Shown here in pieces: positions 46,079 to 57,072 of a DNA stretch of 64,000 bases. A program made the translations under genes and the position numbers. The notes beneath the pieces were generated by a model. It saw only the letters and a program-made list of their open reading frames with translations, had not been told where the DNA came from and searched no databases. This DNA comes from Podaxis mareebaensis (Eukaryota > Basidiomycota > Agaricomycetes > Agaricales > Agaricaceae): NCBI GenBank assembly GCA_018524725.1, contig JAEUWP010000219.1:39295-103294 (forward strand), given 5' to 3'. The stretch's first letter is position 1, and every line of letters starts with the position of its first letter.

Positions 46079-47769
46079 ATGTCCAACTTCTCGGAAGTAA
46101 CGCGGCCTGCCATGCGCCGCAAATCCTCAGCGCAGAACATCCTCTCATCTTTCAAGCCCAATCCATCTTCGTCGCAATCTGGCAGCTCCATACCTACCGT
46201 CCCTCCGCCAATACACACAAATACTGGAACAATTTCGTCTGTAACTGGGATGTCACTGGCTGCTGCGCTTGCAAGTGCCCCGACTCCGACAGCAACAACT
46301 CCGCTCGGAAGAGGAGACAGCACGGATGGCCAGGCCCAACACGTTGCGGACAATATCATCGCGAGTCTAGTGGGCGCCACGAGTCCGCCGCTGGGGTCCA
46401 ACACGTCAGTAGAGGTCTTGAGGGACCTGGTGCAGAAGAGACTGGTCACTCTCACGTATATCAGGAACGTTCATGAGGGGTATGTTTTGTGATCTGCCAG
46501 AGTGTCGCTTCAAGTCGCCTCGCATTGACGCTCGCTTGCTATCGGTGCATACAGTCGGAGTTATTGGTTTCATACCCTCCTCGTCAGCCGCGCAGATTTG
46601 GAACGGGAGTTCAATAATGAGAACATGAAGAAGCGGTATGTTCGTTGTCAAGTTTATGATAGACTTCCGGGTGACAGATTCGATAAATTGCAGGACATAT
46701 CGCTTTGCTATTCTCGGGTTTTCGCTGTCAAACTTGCTTGATGTTAATAACCCCCAAGACCTCCTGCGGGGGCTTTTAAATATTGTAACAGAGTATGATC
46801 AGTCAAAGGAGGAGAGTGACAAACCAAAGATAGTGAGTCTGGGTCTTTTGACACTCAGGGGTCGAAACGTTGACATTTTCATCGCCTCTCCCTCAGAGAA
46901 TCTTCAAAAAAGGCACCAAGAAAGGAGCAAATTCCGGTATTGCAGAGTATGCGGGATCAGAATCGACAACAGATACATCGTATTTAACGTCGCCACAGAT
47001 GGTATGTCCTCAACTCCATAATCTCCGTGCAAACGGAAATTAACCCATTTGGTGCCGTAGCCCTTCCCGCTGGACTACCATGAGACTGTGCTCTCACTAC
47101 TGGACGTCATATCAGAGGTGTATAACAAAATCTCAAAGATCCTTGGTCCTTCATCGCTACCCCATTCATCACATGCCCTCGGCCCTCTGGCTTCAGTGAC
47201 ACCATACCCTGGTGTATCGTACCTGTTTGCTTCCGAGGCCAACAACCACAGTAACCAATACCCCAGCACAACATTCGCTAACACGTCATCACATACATCC
47301 TCACAACAGTCGCAAACCCACAATTCATCATCCAACCCGAATCTGCATCAACCTGTACAGTTTCCGAGCGTCTGCGGGTCATCAACAACGTTAACAGGGA
47401 GCTCAAATTCCGGCGATAACGACACGTGTAACTCGTTGTGGAGCATAGCCAACGCTAGCAGCGTTGGGATGGGAATGGGTGCTGGTTTCCCACAACCAAC
47501 GATCAGCTGGTCAACCGGACAGAGTGACATGATTCTGAAAATTGATGCAAAGCTCAAGGTTCGTATTCACAAATCAATGTCTCAGCACCTGCTCAAGTCA
47601 TCAGCAGAAAGTGACTTCAGTTCTGCTGAAAGATCTTGATATGTTCGCAAGAAAGGGGATTCTCGATGAATTGGCCTCACTTGGTCCTCTGCTGAAAAAC
47701 CCTGTGGTCTCAGACGATCCAACTTTGTCCAATGGTTCTGGCAAGAGTTTGTATGATTTTGATGGGTAG
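46079..47769 (+). CDS. Conserved fungal protein of unknown function
   Basis: Exon 1 (ATG 46079) encodes a Ser/Pro/Thr-rich start and then SVEVLRDLVQKRLVTLTYIRNVHEG. Further exons give RSYWFHTLLVSRADLEREF, TYRFAILGFSLSNLLDVN and DLLRGLLNIVTEYDQSKEE, then PFPLDYHETVLSLLDVISEVY and KISKILGPSSLPHSS, a long Ser/Asn/Gln-rich insert, and QSDMILKIDAKLK...VLLKDLDMFARKGILDELASL. The order and wording match a protein found widely in basidiomycetes; I know no assigned role. It is mostly helical and lacks a signal peptide or membrane helix. About five introns, with the frame kept across those I tested. Divergent from NTF2. Confidence 0.8.
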
Positions 47770-48235
47770 GATAGCCGCCACCACCGCATAGGTATCTGAT
47801 TCCTTCAAAACACGATGCAGAACGGCGAACTACGCCCGTTCACGCCGAAGTAGAAGAGAGGCTGCAAGGGCGGCTTGCCGTTGGCCATACATCCAACCCC
47901 TTGCGCTACCTCACCGACCATGTCCATTGATAGCCTCTGTTATGTTTTCTTTCGTTCTTTAGTGCAACCAAAACTTGGCTTCGCCCGACGCCAGGGCAAG
48001 ACCATTCGTTCTTCGCCGTTGATTATTCGGCTCCCACCTGGTTTATTGATTGGTGCAGGAGAACTTTATTATTGGGATTGTAGTGTGTATAGTATATTTT
48101 CTGGTAGAATACTTGTCTGGTTGGTAATAATGTTGTGGATATCTTAGAAACAAATGTTGATCCGGTGATATGCGGAGTGGGAGTGGGAGTGTTGTGCGAA
48201 CTTTGTTGTGAAAAACTGTGCAGCTCTCCGGAACG
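47770..48235. other. Intergenic between tandem plus-strand genes
   Basis: Holds the 3' flank of the conserved gene and the promoter of the H15-domain gene. The 185-codon minus-strand frame at 48023-48580 is antisense to the next gene's first exons and is not supported. Confidence 0.55.
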
Positions 48236-50716
48236 ATGCAGGCGGCCAGCTCGCCCTATCTTCCTCCTCCACAACCCTTCTACCAGAATATATACCACAT
48301 CCAGCCACTCGGTGTGTATATCAGAAATAGAAAATCTCTTTGTTGTTGAACCTCTGCAGCGCCCCAGGATCATGAACTCAAACGCCAGTACCTCACGCTC
48401 CTCCCTCTGCAACAAATTATCGAAATATGCCTCACATTCGACGTACATGTTCCTCCATATATCAAAAATACAATATGGCCGCCAGACATAAATGCTGCTA
48501 TTGCTAATCTGCGCAAAACGACCGCCAACGGCGATGCATCTGCATCCGCGGCGTCGCAAAAAGATAATGGTAAACCACAAGAGCCTGTAATGGCCTCGTT
48601 GGACAAACCCTCAGAGGAATCGAGCCGTGATCCTGAGCCAAGCACTTCGGGTACGGAAGCACAACCCACAGAGCCCCAACCTTCAGATAAACGACCGGAA
48701 AATCCATCCACGACCACGACAACCACGCCCCAGACACCCGCTCCGCCAACGCCTGCACCGCCGTCCGCCGCTCCTGCTCCCCCTCCTGCACAACAATCAC
48801 CACCATACCCTCACCAGCCCTATGGCTACCCTCAGCACCCACCTACGGCATACCCCCACGCTCCGTACTACCCACCGCCTCCAGGCTACCCATCCTACCC
48901 GCCCTCATCGTATCCTCACTATCCACCCCCCATGCATAACGGCTACCCGCATCCGCCTCCACCACCTCCGCCCCACCCAGGGTATCCTCCCCCTAATCCC
49001 ATATATCCTAGTCCCCATCTACCGCAGCCCCCTGCGCACCAGGATCAAGGATCAGATGATCTACCCAGTTATGAGGAGATGATTGTGGAGGCTTTGCAGG
49101 AGTCGACGGATCCTGAAGGATGTGCCCCGAAGGATTTGTTTGCGTGGATGGCGGCGAGATATCCGCTCCAGTCGAATTTTCGGCCGTCGGCAAGTCAGGC
49201 GTTGCAGAAGGCGTTTAAGCGGGGGCGGTTTGAGAAAAGTAGTAATGGAAAGTATAGGCTGAGTGCGACTTGGGAGGGTGGAAATGTGCGCATGTATTCA
49301 CTTTTACTTCTTGTTACGTCTTCTGACTCCAAGTTGTTGAACTTGCGCCGGTAGACCTCACGGCGGACAACAAGACGTCCACAGACACAGTCCCAATCCC
49401 AGTCAAATGCGCTGGCACCATCATCTGCATCTCCCTTCACGCATGCTCCTCTCATCCACCATCACCATCATCATCCCAACCACGCTCAACAAAATGCACA
49501 TTCGCCATACCCAGGTCAACCATACCCCTACCTGTATAGTGGTCCTGTGCCCCCTGGATACCCTGGATATCCTCCATCGCAACCTCAACAACCACCTCAA
49601 CCGCCCCCCCAACAACAGCCTCAGCCAACACAAGCGGCTTCATCAGAAGCTACCAAAACTACAACTACAACTGCCACAGACAAGCAAGGACCATCGGTGG
49701 ACCCCAGTTCTGATGTGGACAGAGACGCATACGAAGCCGCACAGAATATCCTCAAGGCCATCAACTTCGGCGATCTTTTCCAAATTGCTCAAGGGGAAGG
49801 CGGGGATGGCAAAAGACCGGATGATGTATCCGTGGACCAACTCACGTCATTGCTCGTGCAGGCGCAAAATGCGATTTCGCAACCTCCGTCCGCCCCGGTA
49901 CATGTGACGACCGCTGTTCAGCAGGCACCTCTGCAGCCTGTTGCGCCGTTGCCAACTTTATCGGCTACTGCGGGTGTGGCGGTCGCAGTGGAGAATACTT
50001 CAGTACTGCAGGTTCCGACGACGAATGTGCGTGCGGAGTTGCAGGCGCAACTTGCGCTTTTGGCTGCGCAGTTGGCAGAGTTGGGACAGGAGAACGGGGA
50101 GGGAGTCGCACAGTCCGTTGGACAGCCTCAGGATGCACCACCTCCTGTTGTTGCAATGCCTCAGTCGCAGGAACCAACACAACAGCAACAGTCGTTTGAG
50201 TCGGCGGCGCCGACATCGACAATCCTTGAATCACCTGTGATGGATTCGTTATTGCCTCCTCCTGGGTACTCAGCACGACAGCTACAACCACAACAACAGT
50301 CACAACCAGAACTACAGCTACAGCCACAATCACAACCACAGTCACAGCCACAACCACAACCGCCACATACCCATTCATCACAGCCAACACAATCACAAGA
50401 AGACCACCAACAAGAGCAACACCAACCGCCAGAAGATATTCCCATCGATCCTGCGCTACAAACAACTGGCGTGACCACCCCCATGCACCCTGTAACTACA
50501 CAACCCACGGACTCAATACACTCTCCACCTGTGAACCCCCCGATGGAACCCTCTTCAACAGCACCACCGTCGGGAACATTAGAAGCGCCCCCACCCCCGG
50601 TTTTCGCTGCTCCTGCTCCACAATCGGAACCAGAACCAGAGCCGCGCGTTGTGACGCCTAACTTCGTGGAGGGTGAAGACGATAGTGATGATGAGGATAT
50701 GGAGGAAATTATTTAA
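48236..50716 (+). CDS. H15 (linker-histone fold) protein with long Pro/Gln-rich regions
   Basis: Three exons: 48236-48311, 48360-49285, 49355-50716 (introns 48312-48359 and 49286-49354), about 790 residues. An N-terminal part (LTLLPLQQIIEICLTFDVHVP) precedes a Pro/Tyr-rich stretch (repeats like YPPPPGYPSYPP), then one H15-like winged-helix domain (about 49060-49280) with SYEEMIVEALQES, GCAPKDLFAWMAARYPL, LQKAFKRGRFEK and GKYRLS. After that come a His run, a second PGYPGYPP region, a helix-rich part with RAELQAQLALLAAQLAELG, a Gln/Pro repeat (50270-50370) and an acidic end (EDDSDDEDMEE). H15 suggests nucleosome or DNA binding. It is not a classical H1, lacking the Lys-rich tail. Confidence 0.83.
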
Positions 50717-51506
50717 GTGGTTGTCACTTGGTTATTTTTGTCTTCTTGAATATCAGTACATATTCCATTTATGTAGATATAGCTTGGTTGTTTTGATTAC
50801 GAAGCTTTTCCTTTTTGCTGGACCTTCTGCGCGTACTCGGGGCTGGCCTCAGGAGGTACCCCTAAGCCCACGGTTGGTGAGATTGCCTTGAACACGTGGG
50901 TTTCGCAGTTTATATTACTGTATCTATTGTGGTTATTTCACAAAATAAAAGAGCATTCTTGGAAGTGTTTGGTTATAGGGGTGGTTGACGGGCGCCATAG
51001 GTCCAGATGTATTCGTAATACTCCGACCAATTCGTAGAAAACGATTTCGTTGTCCGTGGTCTTTTCCATTTGATTTTGTACTACACAAAGGCAAAATGTT
51101 GAGAGGCTTATAAAATGTGCCCATAACTAAACGTGAGGAATCTAGCCATGGCGAATGACAGAATTTGCGAAGCACCTGGATACGATCAGAATCGCAAACA
51201 CCATTCCCTGGTATATCCAACTCATGGTCGTCAAGGCGAAGTGGAGAAGAGTGGAGAAGTATGTGGGGAAAGGACTAAGTTCGGACTTAACGGAGAAAAT
51301 GTTGCTTCCTCCAAACTTCCATTGACCTCCATGTAAAAACGAGGGGTATGGCTTTAGGAACCACCATTGACACCACACTAACGCTAACATGGCCTGCATG
51401 AATAATTACAGATAGATAAACGAATTTTGAGGGGAAATATCGAAATAGTACGGCGGATGCTAGTTTTTGTATATGGCCAATGACCCTTCAACCAGCCTTG
51501 AACCGT
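50717..51506. other. Convergent 3' flanks
   Basis: The H15 gene ends on the plus strand and the xylanase gene ends on the minus strand. No further gene seen in the 790 bases between them. Confidence 0.6.
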
Positions 51507-52929
51507 TTAGGAAAGGGCTTGGATAATAGCGTTATAAGCGGGCTTGGGCTGGTAGTTGTTGTCGAAGAGGAGAGGAGTGTTGCTTGCACGCCAGGAGTTC
51601 TGAGATAACAAACTTATCAGGACCAAGGATGAAACCAAGGGTGAAGAGAGGAAGACGTACGACGTCGGAGACACCCCAGGAGGTGATGGAAACGCATTGA
51701 GGGGTGTTAAGACAGGCGTTGGCGACGGTGGTGTAGTCATTGGGGGCAGCGCCCTTGATGTCGAGTTCAGTGATAGCGACATCGAGACCAGTGCTTGCGA
51801 GAGCAGCGAGGGCAGCTTGGACACCACCAACACCACCTGCTTCAAGGTGCATCTGGGTACCGACGCCATCAATGAGCTTGCCCGAGGCGTTGATGCGTTT
51901 GATAAGGGCGACCATTCCTTGGGTCTTGGCGTTGTTGGAGTCGAGGTTGTAGTCGTTGATGTAGAGCTTGGCGGCGCCGTCAGCAGCGCGGGCGGCCTGG
52001 AAGGCGGTGGAGATGAAGTTCTCGCCGAGAACGTTGTAGAAGACCGAGGAGCGGAGGCTACCGTCCTCATTCAAGCACTCGCTATAGGGTTGTTCAATCC
52101 GTGTATGGAGGTATGTCGGGAGGTTGGACTCACTTGACGACGTCCCACTGAAGTCAACAGGGGCATGAGGCAATTAGTAACTGCGAAGCTTATTAACTTG
52201 GGTAGCAGGTCACTTACAGCATAGATCTTGCCCTTATAGCGGCCGGCGACGTTGGAGATGTGGTTTTGAATGACCGAAGTCAAGGTCGCGCTGTTGGAAA
52301 TACTGCTGACCCAGGAGGGGAGCTGAGAGTGCCAGACTGGCCGAATTTGACCAGCCAGTTGAGAATGGACAACAGCTTAATCAAGGACAACTTACCCAAG
52401 GTGTGGCCACGGATGAGCTTGCCGTTGGAGGTAGCCCAGTTAACGAGGGTATCGGCATTACCATAGTTAAAGGAGTTTTGGCTGGCTGCGGAAGGTCAGC
52501 TGGTTGAATCTGCATGAGGAGTGGGGATATCTCACGTTCAGTGGCATCCCACTACGATTCGAAGCATCATGGTTAGCCTCACTGACTTCAGAACAACAAT
52601 CATTTGTGTTTTACCTTCATGGAGTTTTCCTAAGGTCTGGTATCAATAACGAGAAACTATTCACAATCTGTGTCCAAACGTACAGGGGTAACGGCACCGA
52701 AATCAGACTGGAGGATGGCAACATTTTGGGCGATGTTGAGGGTATTGGGATCAGCGGCGGCACCCCAGAATTTCTTGCCCTTGGCAGTGAAAAGGCTGTT
52801 CAGCCCTGCGGCGGCAGCGAGGGCGGTGCCAGTAGGCTGGGAGGAGGTGGCTGTAGCACTGCCGGTAGGAGATGCAGAGACGCGCTGAGCGAAGAGGGCA
52901 ATGGAGACGATAGCAATGAGCTTCTGCAT
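51507..52929 (-). CDS. Secreted GH10 endo-beta-1,4-xylanase
   Basis: GH10 enzymes cut xylan backbones. The start (52929) opens a signal peptide ([18 protein letters not shown]), then a Ser/Thr linker and [15 protein letters not shown]. The barrel shows [35 protein letters not shown] (about 52400), KIYAWDVVNE (acid/base Glu, about 52130-52230), LYINDYN, VGTQMHL and ITELD (nucleophile Glu, about 51770), ending [20 protein letters not shown]. The stop is at 51507. A 14-base exon (52134-52147) carries WDVVN, so the acid/base Glu codon follows directly after its downstream junction. No carbohydrate-binding module is seen. TATAAAAG lies about 70 bases upstream. Confidence 0.95.
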
Positions 52930-52995
52930 TTCGAGGATTAAGTCGAGTAGTTGATGCTGGTCAACTGTAGAGAGCCTCTTGCATCTTTCTCCAAT

Positions 52996-53003
52996 CTTTT
53001 ATA
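52996..53003 (-). promoter_or_regulatory. TATA box of the xylanase gene
   Basis: TATAAAAG on the minus strand, about 67-74 bases upstream of the ATG at 52929. Confidence 0.6.
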
Positions 53004-55045
53004 CGCGTTTACAAGATCAGAGATGAGATATGGCCACCGCTTTCCTCGATAGTTATTCCGTTCAACCTACGAGCGAAGGTCGATAAAAGTCATGAGTCTC
53101 CAAGGCGGAAAATTACACGGGACGACACTACCAGTGGAATTGGTTGAAACGGTTGAATTTCGTAGAAATTTACAATTCTCAACTTCTACAACATTCCGTT
53201 GCTGGCACAGATCTGTAAGTGTTCAGCGCGCCCTATGATGATGCAAATGTCTGACCTTTCTGGAAACGTGCGATGGCAACCGTGAGGGGACGCGTCGGAC
53301 CCGAATGTGCTTTCACAAAGTGGCTTAAATGCCCATATCTTTCCTGGTTCTCGGCCCGACTGAGACACGAACCAGATATTTTGTGCGTTAGTGACAGAAA
53401 CCTGGATTCCCGACAAGGATATCTCCACGCCAAAACATAGGAAAAAGCGTAAGGAAGGAAGCTGGATGTCGAAGCAACCGGTGGAGCTGCCGCGTTGAAA
53501 ACATTGAGTAATTTGTCCGGAGACTAAGTAGGGACTCTTGGAAACGGTGAAGACGGAGGGTAACTCCACAGCCCCTAATCAAGTTGGCTATTTTTGGACA
53601 CTCCAAATTGATGAGCATGAATCTTTTCTCCGGAAAGATTTAAAGAATCAACAATAATCTCGTTGGATACAGGCAGAATACACACGGAACTGCGCCTTAT
53701 ATCTCGATGAATACGAGATTAAACGGTGATACTGGTACCCCAGAGGTTTAACTTTTACCGAGCCAGTCTAGAACGCCGTTAGACGACGGGCTTTCACGCA
53801 CAGAGCCTTACGGGGCGCCAAGAATACAGTGTGAATCTTTGATGTCATATTTATTGCTCACGCAGATTGCGGGTGAAAGGCGGAATGAGGGACTTAAATT
53901 TCTTGGAGCGGCTTCAATTCAGTTCTGCCTTTCCTCCCTCCCAGACCCATTGCCATGTGCGTCGGCACCGCATTAGTTTCTACTCGGGCACGTGGTCGTT
54001 GGTTGACGAGGACTTTCAAGGCAACCTGTTGAGGCCCCGTGTGCTATTCATCCAATCTTCCGCTTTCTGTGTGATGTAACCTTCGCAGAGTATCGGGTTT
54101 AATACAGATGGAGAGATGATAATGCCATGTTAGGTAATAGAGCTGAACTCAGAGTAATAGTGAAGATATTCACAATGAACGTCTTTGCAGTGTCTACACT
54201 ACATCCAGTTGATATATGTGATAGGTCATTGATTGAGCGTCTGTAGTGTCAACTGTTTTACCCAAGTGTGTCATCCAATGCTGCAATAAAACTCACAGGC
54301 ACCCAAACCTTGTTCTCGTCGGCTTATTTTTGGGTTCCACACTCTTCGCGAGCCGCGGGATTCCGGCACGCACCCACAGTGTTGTACTCCCTCCCAAGGA
54401 TCTGCTCTAGGCTATGCTCTGGGATCAGTAGCGGGAGACATAGCAATTCAATCAATTTACCGTCCTGGGAATCGGAGTTGCTGTGTGGAAAGGAGGCGAC
54501 GGGCGTTTTAAGCATTAACGGCGTTGCCGTACTCTCCACGTGTACGATGACAATGGACTCAATAGTTGTTGCCCCTCGCAATTCAGGTACATTGACCCCA
54601 AGTGAAAGGGGTAGCGGCGTTCGACATGAGCTACGTAGATGTTGTTCCGAGTTCCGCTATTATCATAGACGTCTGGGTGGAAAGCTCAAAGTGGTAGCTC
54701 CTTCATAACAGGACATCAAACTAGGTCGCTTATTGTTTTCTTATTGTCCTTCACAAGGTCTTTCGTTTGTACTTTCGAAGCCCCGGCGGTCCCATCAGAA
54801 CAGGAATGGTGCCACCCTGACGACTGATGCTCGGTACGTCCTTAAAATGGAAGTCCTTGTCTAGCCCACACGTGGCTGGGCGATGACTTTGTTCTAAATT
54901 TGGCGGCTTACGACCGGTACTAATACAACATCCCGTGGACCACGCCAACCGGTCGAATGCTTTAGGTTCTATCCCTCTCCTTTACACATAGGCGATTCAG
55001 TCCGCTTCATTCAAATCTACTCTCTTTTACCTCTGCTGTAGCATA
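53004..55045. other. Long intergenic region
   Basis: About 2 kb with only weak open frames: 53186-53569 (-), 53867-54079 (+), 54268-54708 (+). None shows a motif, signal peptide or credible splice chain. It holds the promoters of the xylanase and of the next gene. Confidence 0.55.
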
Positions 55046-55832
55046 ATGTCTTTTGAGGATCTCTCTGTAAGTATTCATCTTCACCAAAATTCGTTGGTGA
55101 GGGGCTCACCGCAGTGGGTTTGTAGTCTCATGGATGCGAAAAGTCCACACCTCTGGTAAGTTCAATGCATCACAAGAGCTTCACTCTGTCACTCACGCGA
55201 GTCATACTCAGATTCCACCGTCGCCTACGACGGGAACACACAAAGTGAAATACCATGGGGATGGCGACCGGGATTTTCAATTGCTCGTAGACCATGCACC
55301 CGTCGATTTGACCCTAATCATGCCGCATTATCGCGCACTCCACCAACCCATTGGCCACAAAATGAGTATGGTCGTAAGGAATCGATCTGGTTCGACCAAA
55401 CTCAGAGTTGTGAGTCCCAGCGGCCCCACCTCATTTAATCCTTGATTTTTGACTGATTTAATCTCGCTTAAGTGCCGGAACACTCCGTTGTCAAGATTCT
55501 ACCTTGAGGTCTACTCGGATACGTCAGATGTAACCATCTGGATTCCTTCGGACTTCAAAGGTCGAATATTCCATACCGGCAAGGCTACTTTTTCGGCTGG
55601 ATTCGTCAATAGGATCATGCGCAATGCCCGCATTAATGAGCCATTTGCTGAGGAGCACCCGAATGAAGATGATGTCTTCGTCCGTACTAAGGGACATATT
55701 ACGTTCCGTATGTGGGATATCCAGACTTGCGCACCCGAAAACGTTCCCAAGGAATCTCTGAGGCGACTCTTCGGTTGTGCTCGTCGTGCGCGGGAGACGG
55801 CCATTAACTGGGATTTCCTGATTGAGGACTAA
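55046..55832 (+). CDS. Beta-rich fungal protein (DUF7330-like)
   Basis: Exons: MSFEDLS (55046 to about 55066), SHGCEKSTPL, then IPPSPTTGTHKVKYHG...DLTLIMPHY...GSTKLRV, and a last exon from CRNTPLSRFYLEVYSDTSDVTIWIPSDFKG through RIMRNARINE and RTKGHITFRMWDIQTCAPE to NWDFLIED and TAA 55830-55832. Phase-0 joins support this model. The segment FYLEVYS...DVTIWIPSDFKGRI with FRMW and FGC matches an Agaricomycete beta-sheet family that I think is DUF7330; function unknown. There is no signal peptide, so it is probably intracellular. These genes are often in paralogous groups, but only one copy is here. Confidence 0.72.
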
Positions 55833-56196
55833 TTTGTCCTCTTCTCTCTTCGTTCCTGATGAGTGGTCTCGTTTTGAGATCCGTTTTATGCTATTTTATT
55901 CCCTGGTTTCGGCCCCATATATTTTGCATTCCATGCTTTCGACACTATCATACCTACATCGCATTTTCTCTTCGTCCCCACATTCCCACTGTAGCATTAT
56001 ACCTCCCCTAGCTTTGCCTTATTGTAGCACTATGGATTTCTGCTCTGCCTGTCGTCCCTGCTATATTTGTTTATGGCCATGCTCGTATTAGATATAACAT
56101 GTCATTGGACTCATCGGAAATATCAGTCCTAAGTAAAGTGAAGGATATGATACAAGGATGCTATTGCTACAAGGAAGCTGTCCGATCACGCTGTTA
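55833..56196. other. Convergent 3' flanks
   Basis: The end of the DUF7330-like gene faces the end of the CIA2 gene. The stretch is rich in T/C on the plus strand with no gene seen. Confidence 0.55.
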
Positions 56197-56892
56197 TTAT
56201 ACTTCCGCTGGCTGGCCCCGGCGGCCTGCATCGCGAAGGCACTGCTCCACAGTGTCTAAGAGGACAGGGTTCTCGAGAGCCGCTGCGACACGCTCCTTGT
56301 CGTTGAGTTGTTTGTTAACTGAAGATGTATTTATGAACCTCAGGGAAAGTGATGATTGCCAGGGAAGGACTGACCAGCATGCTCACTCTGATGAGATCCG
56401 GGCTTGACAAAAAGATCGACCTTGAAGCGACTCGGAAGACTTCGTAACAGGCGAACCCGAATACAAAGACCTATTCCATATTGTTAGCACGGTTCTCGAC
56501 GGGCAAGATCAAAAACCGCGCATACCGATCAGAGTGGACATTCCGCAATGAGGGACGGTAGGGGTAAACTCGACGGTGACTCGGTTCTGGTCGATGGTAA
56601 TTTGTGGAGCAGATACCACTCTCAGTTCTTCAAGTGTGTTCGGGTGCTCTGGGTCGTATATCGAGCGAATGAGATCTGGGTTACGATCAGCGCATACGTT
56701 CAAACTGAAACCAATCTATGGATACGCACCAAATACTTCGTCCTGGTCGATGAGCTCTATCTCGTCTGCTTCGTCATCAGAACTTGAGGGTTCATCGAGC
56801 CACAAAGAATGTGCCAGTAGCTCTGATTTCCGACTTAAACCTTTCGTCGGGGAGAAAATGATAGGATTAGGGTTGAAGACTTCAGCGGGCAT
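56197..56892 (-). CDS. CIA2: Cytosolic iron-sulfur assembly factor CIA2/MIP18
   Basis: This family works with Cia1 and Met18 to hand Fe-S clusters to DNA-repair and other proteins. From the ATG (56892): [13 protein letters not shown], an acidic part ([19 protein letters not shown]), then over an intron [38 protein letters not shown] with the conserved Cys (about 56545), and further exons [37 protein letters not shown] and CLRDAGRR to TAA 56197-56199. All landmarks of the MIP18/FAM96 fold are present. Three introns, all in frame. No defect seen. Confidence 0.95.
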
Positions 56893-57072
56893 GCTCGAGT
56901 TTTTGGTGGAAGAAGATCAAGTAATGATTTGTCCGGGCGGCCCGGATCCATGGGCGCTACTAATTAATTGGGTCACGGTCACACTCCTTGGTCGCGTCTA
57001 AACTGGAAATTATACATTTCTTACTCCTCCCATTTTCTAGATTTCTGCCCCAAAGCCTCAGCGCCACCCATA

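Noticed and set aside
48023..48580. 185-codon minus-strand open frame
   Set aside because: Antisense to the first exons of the H15-domain gene, whose splice sites and codons are better supported.
54268..54708. 146-codon plus-strand open frame
   Set aside because: An equally open frame exists on the other strand, with no family resemblance.
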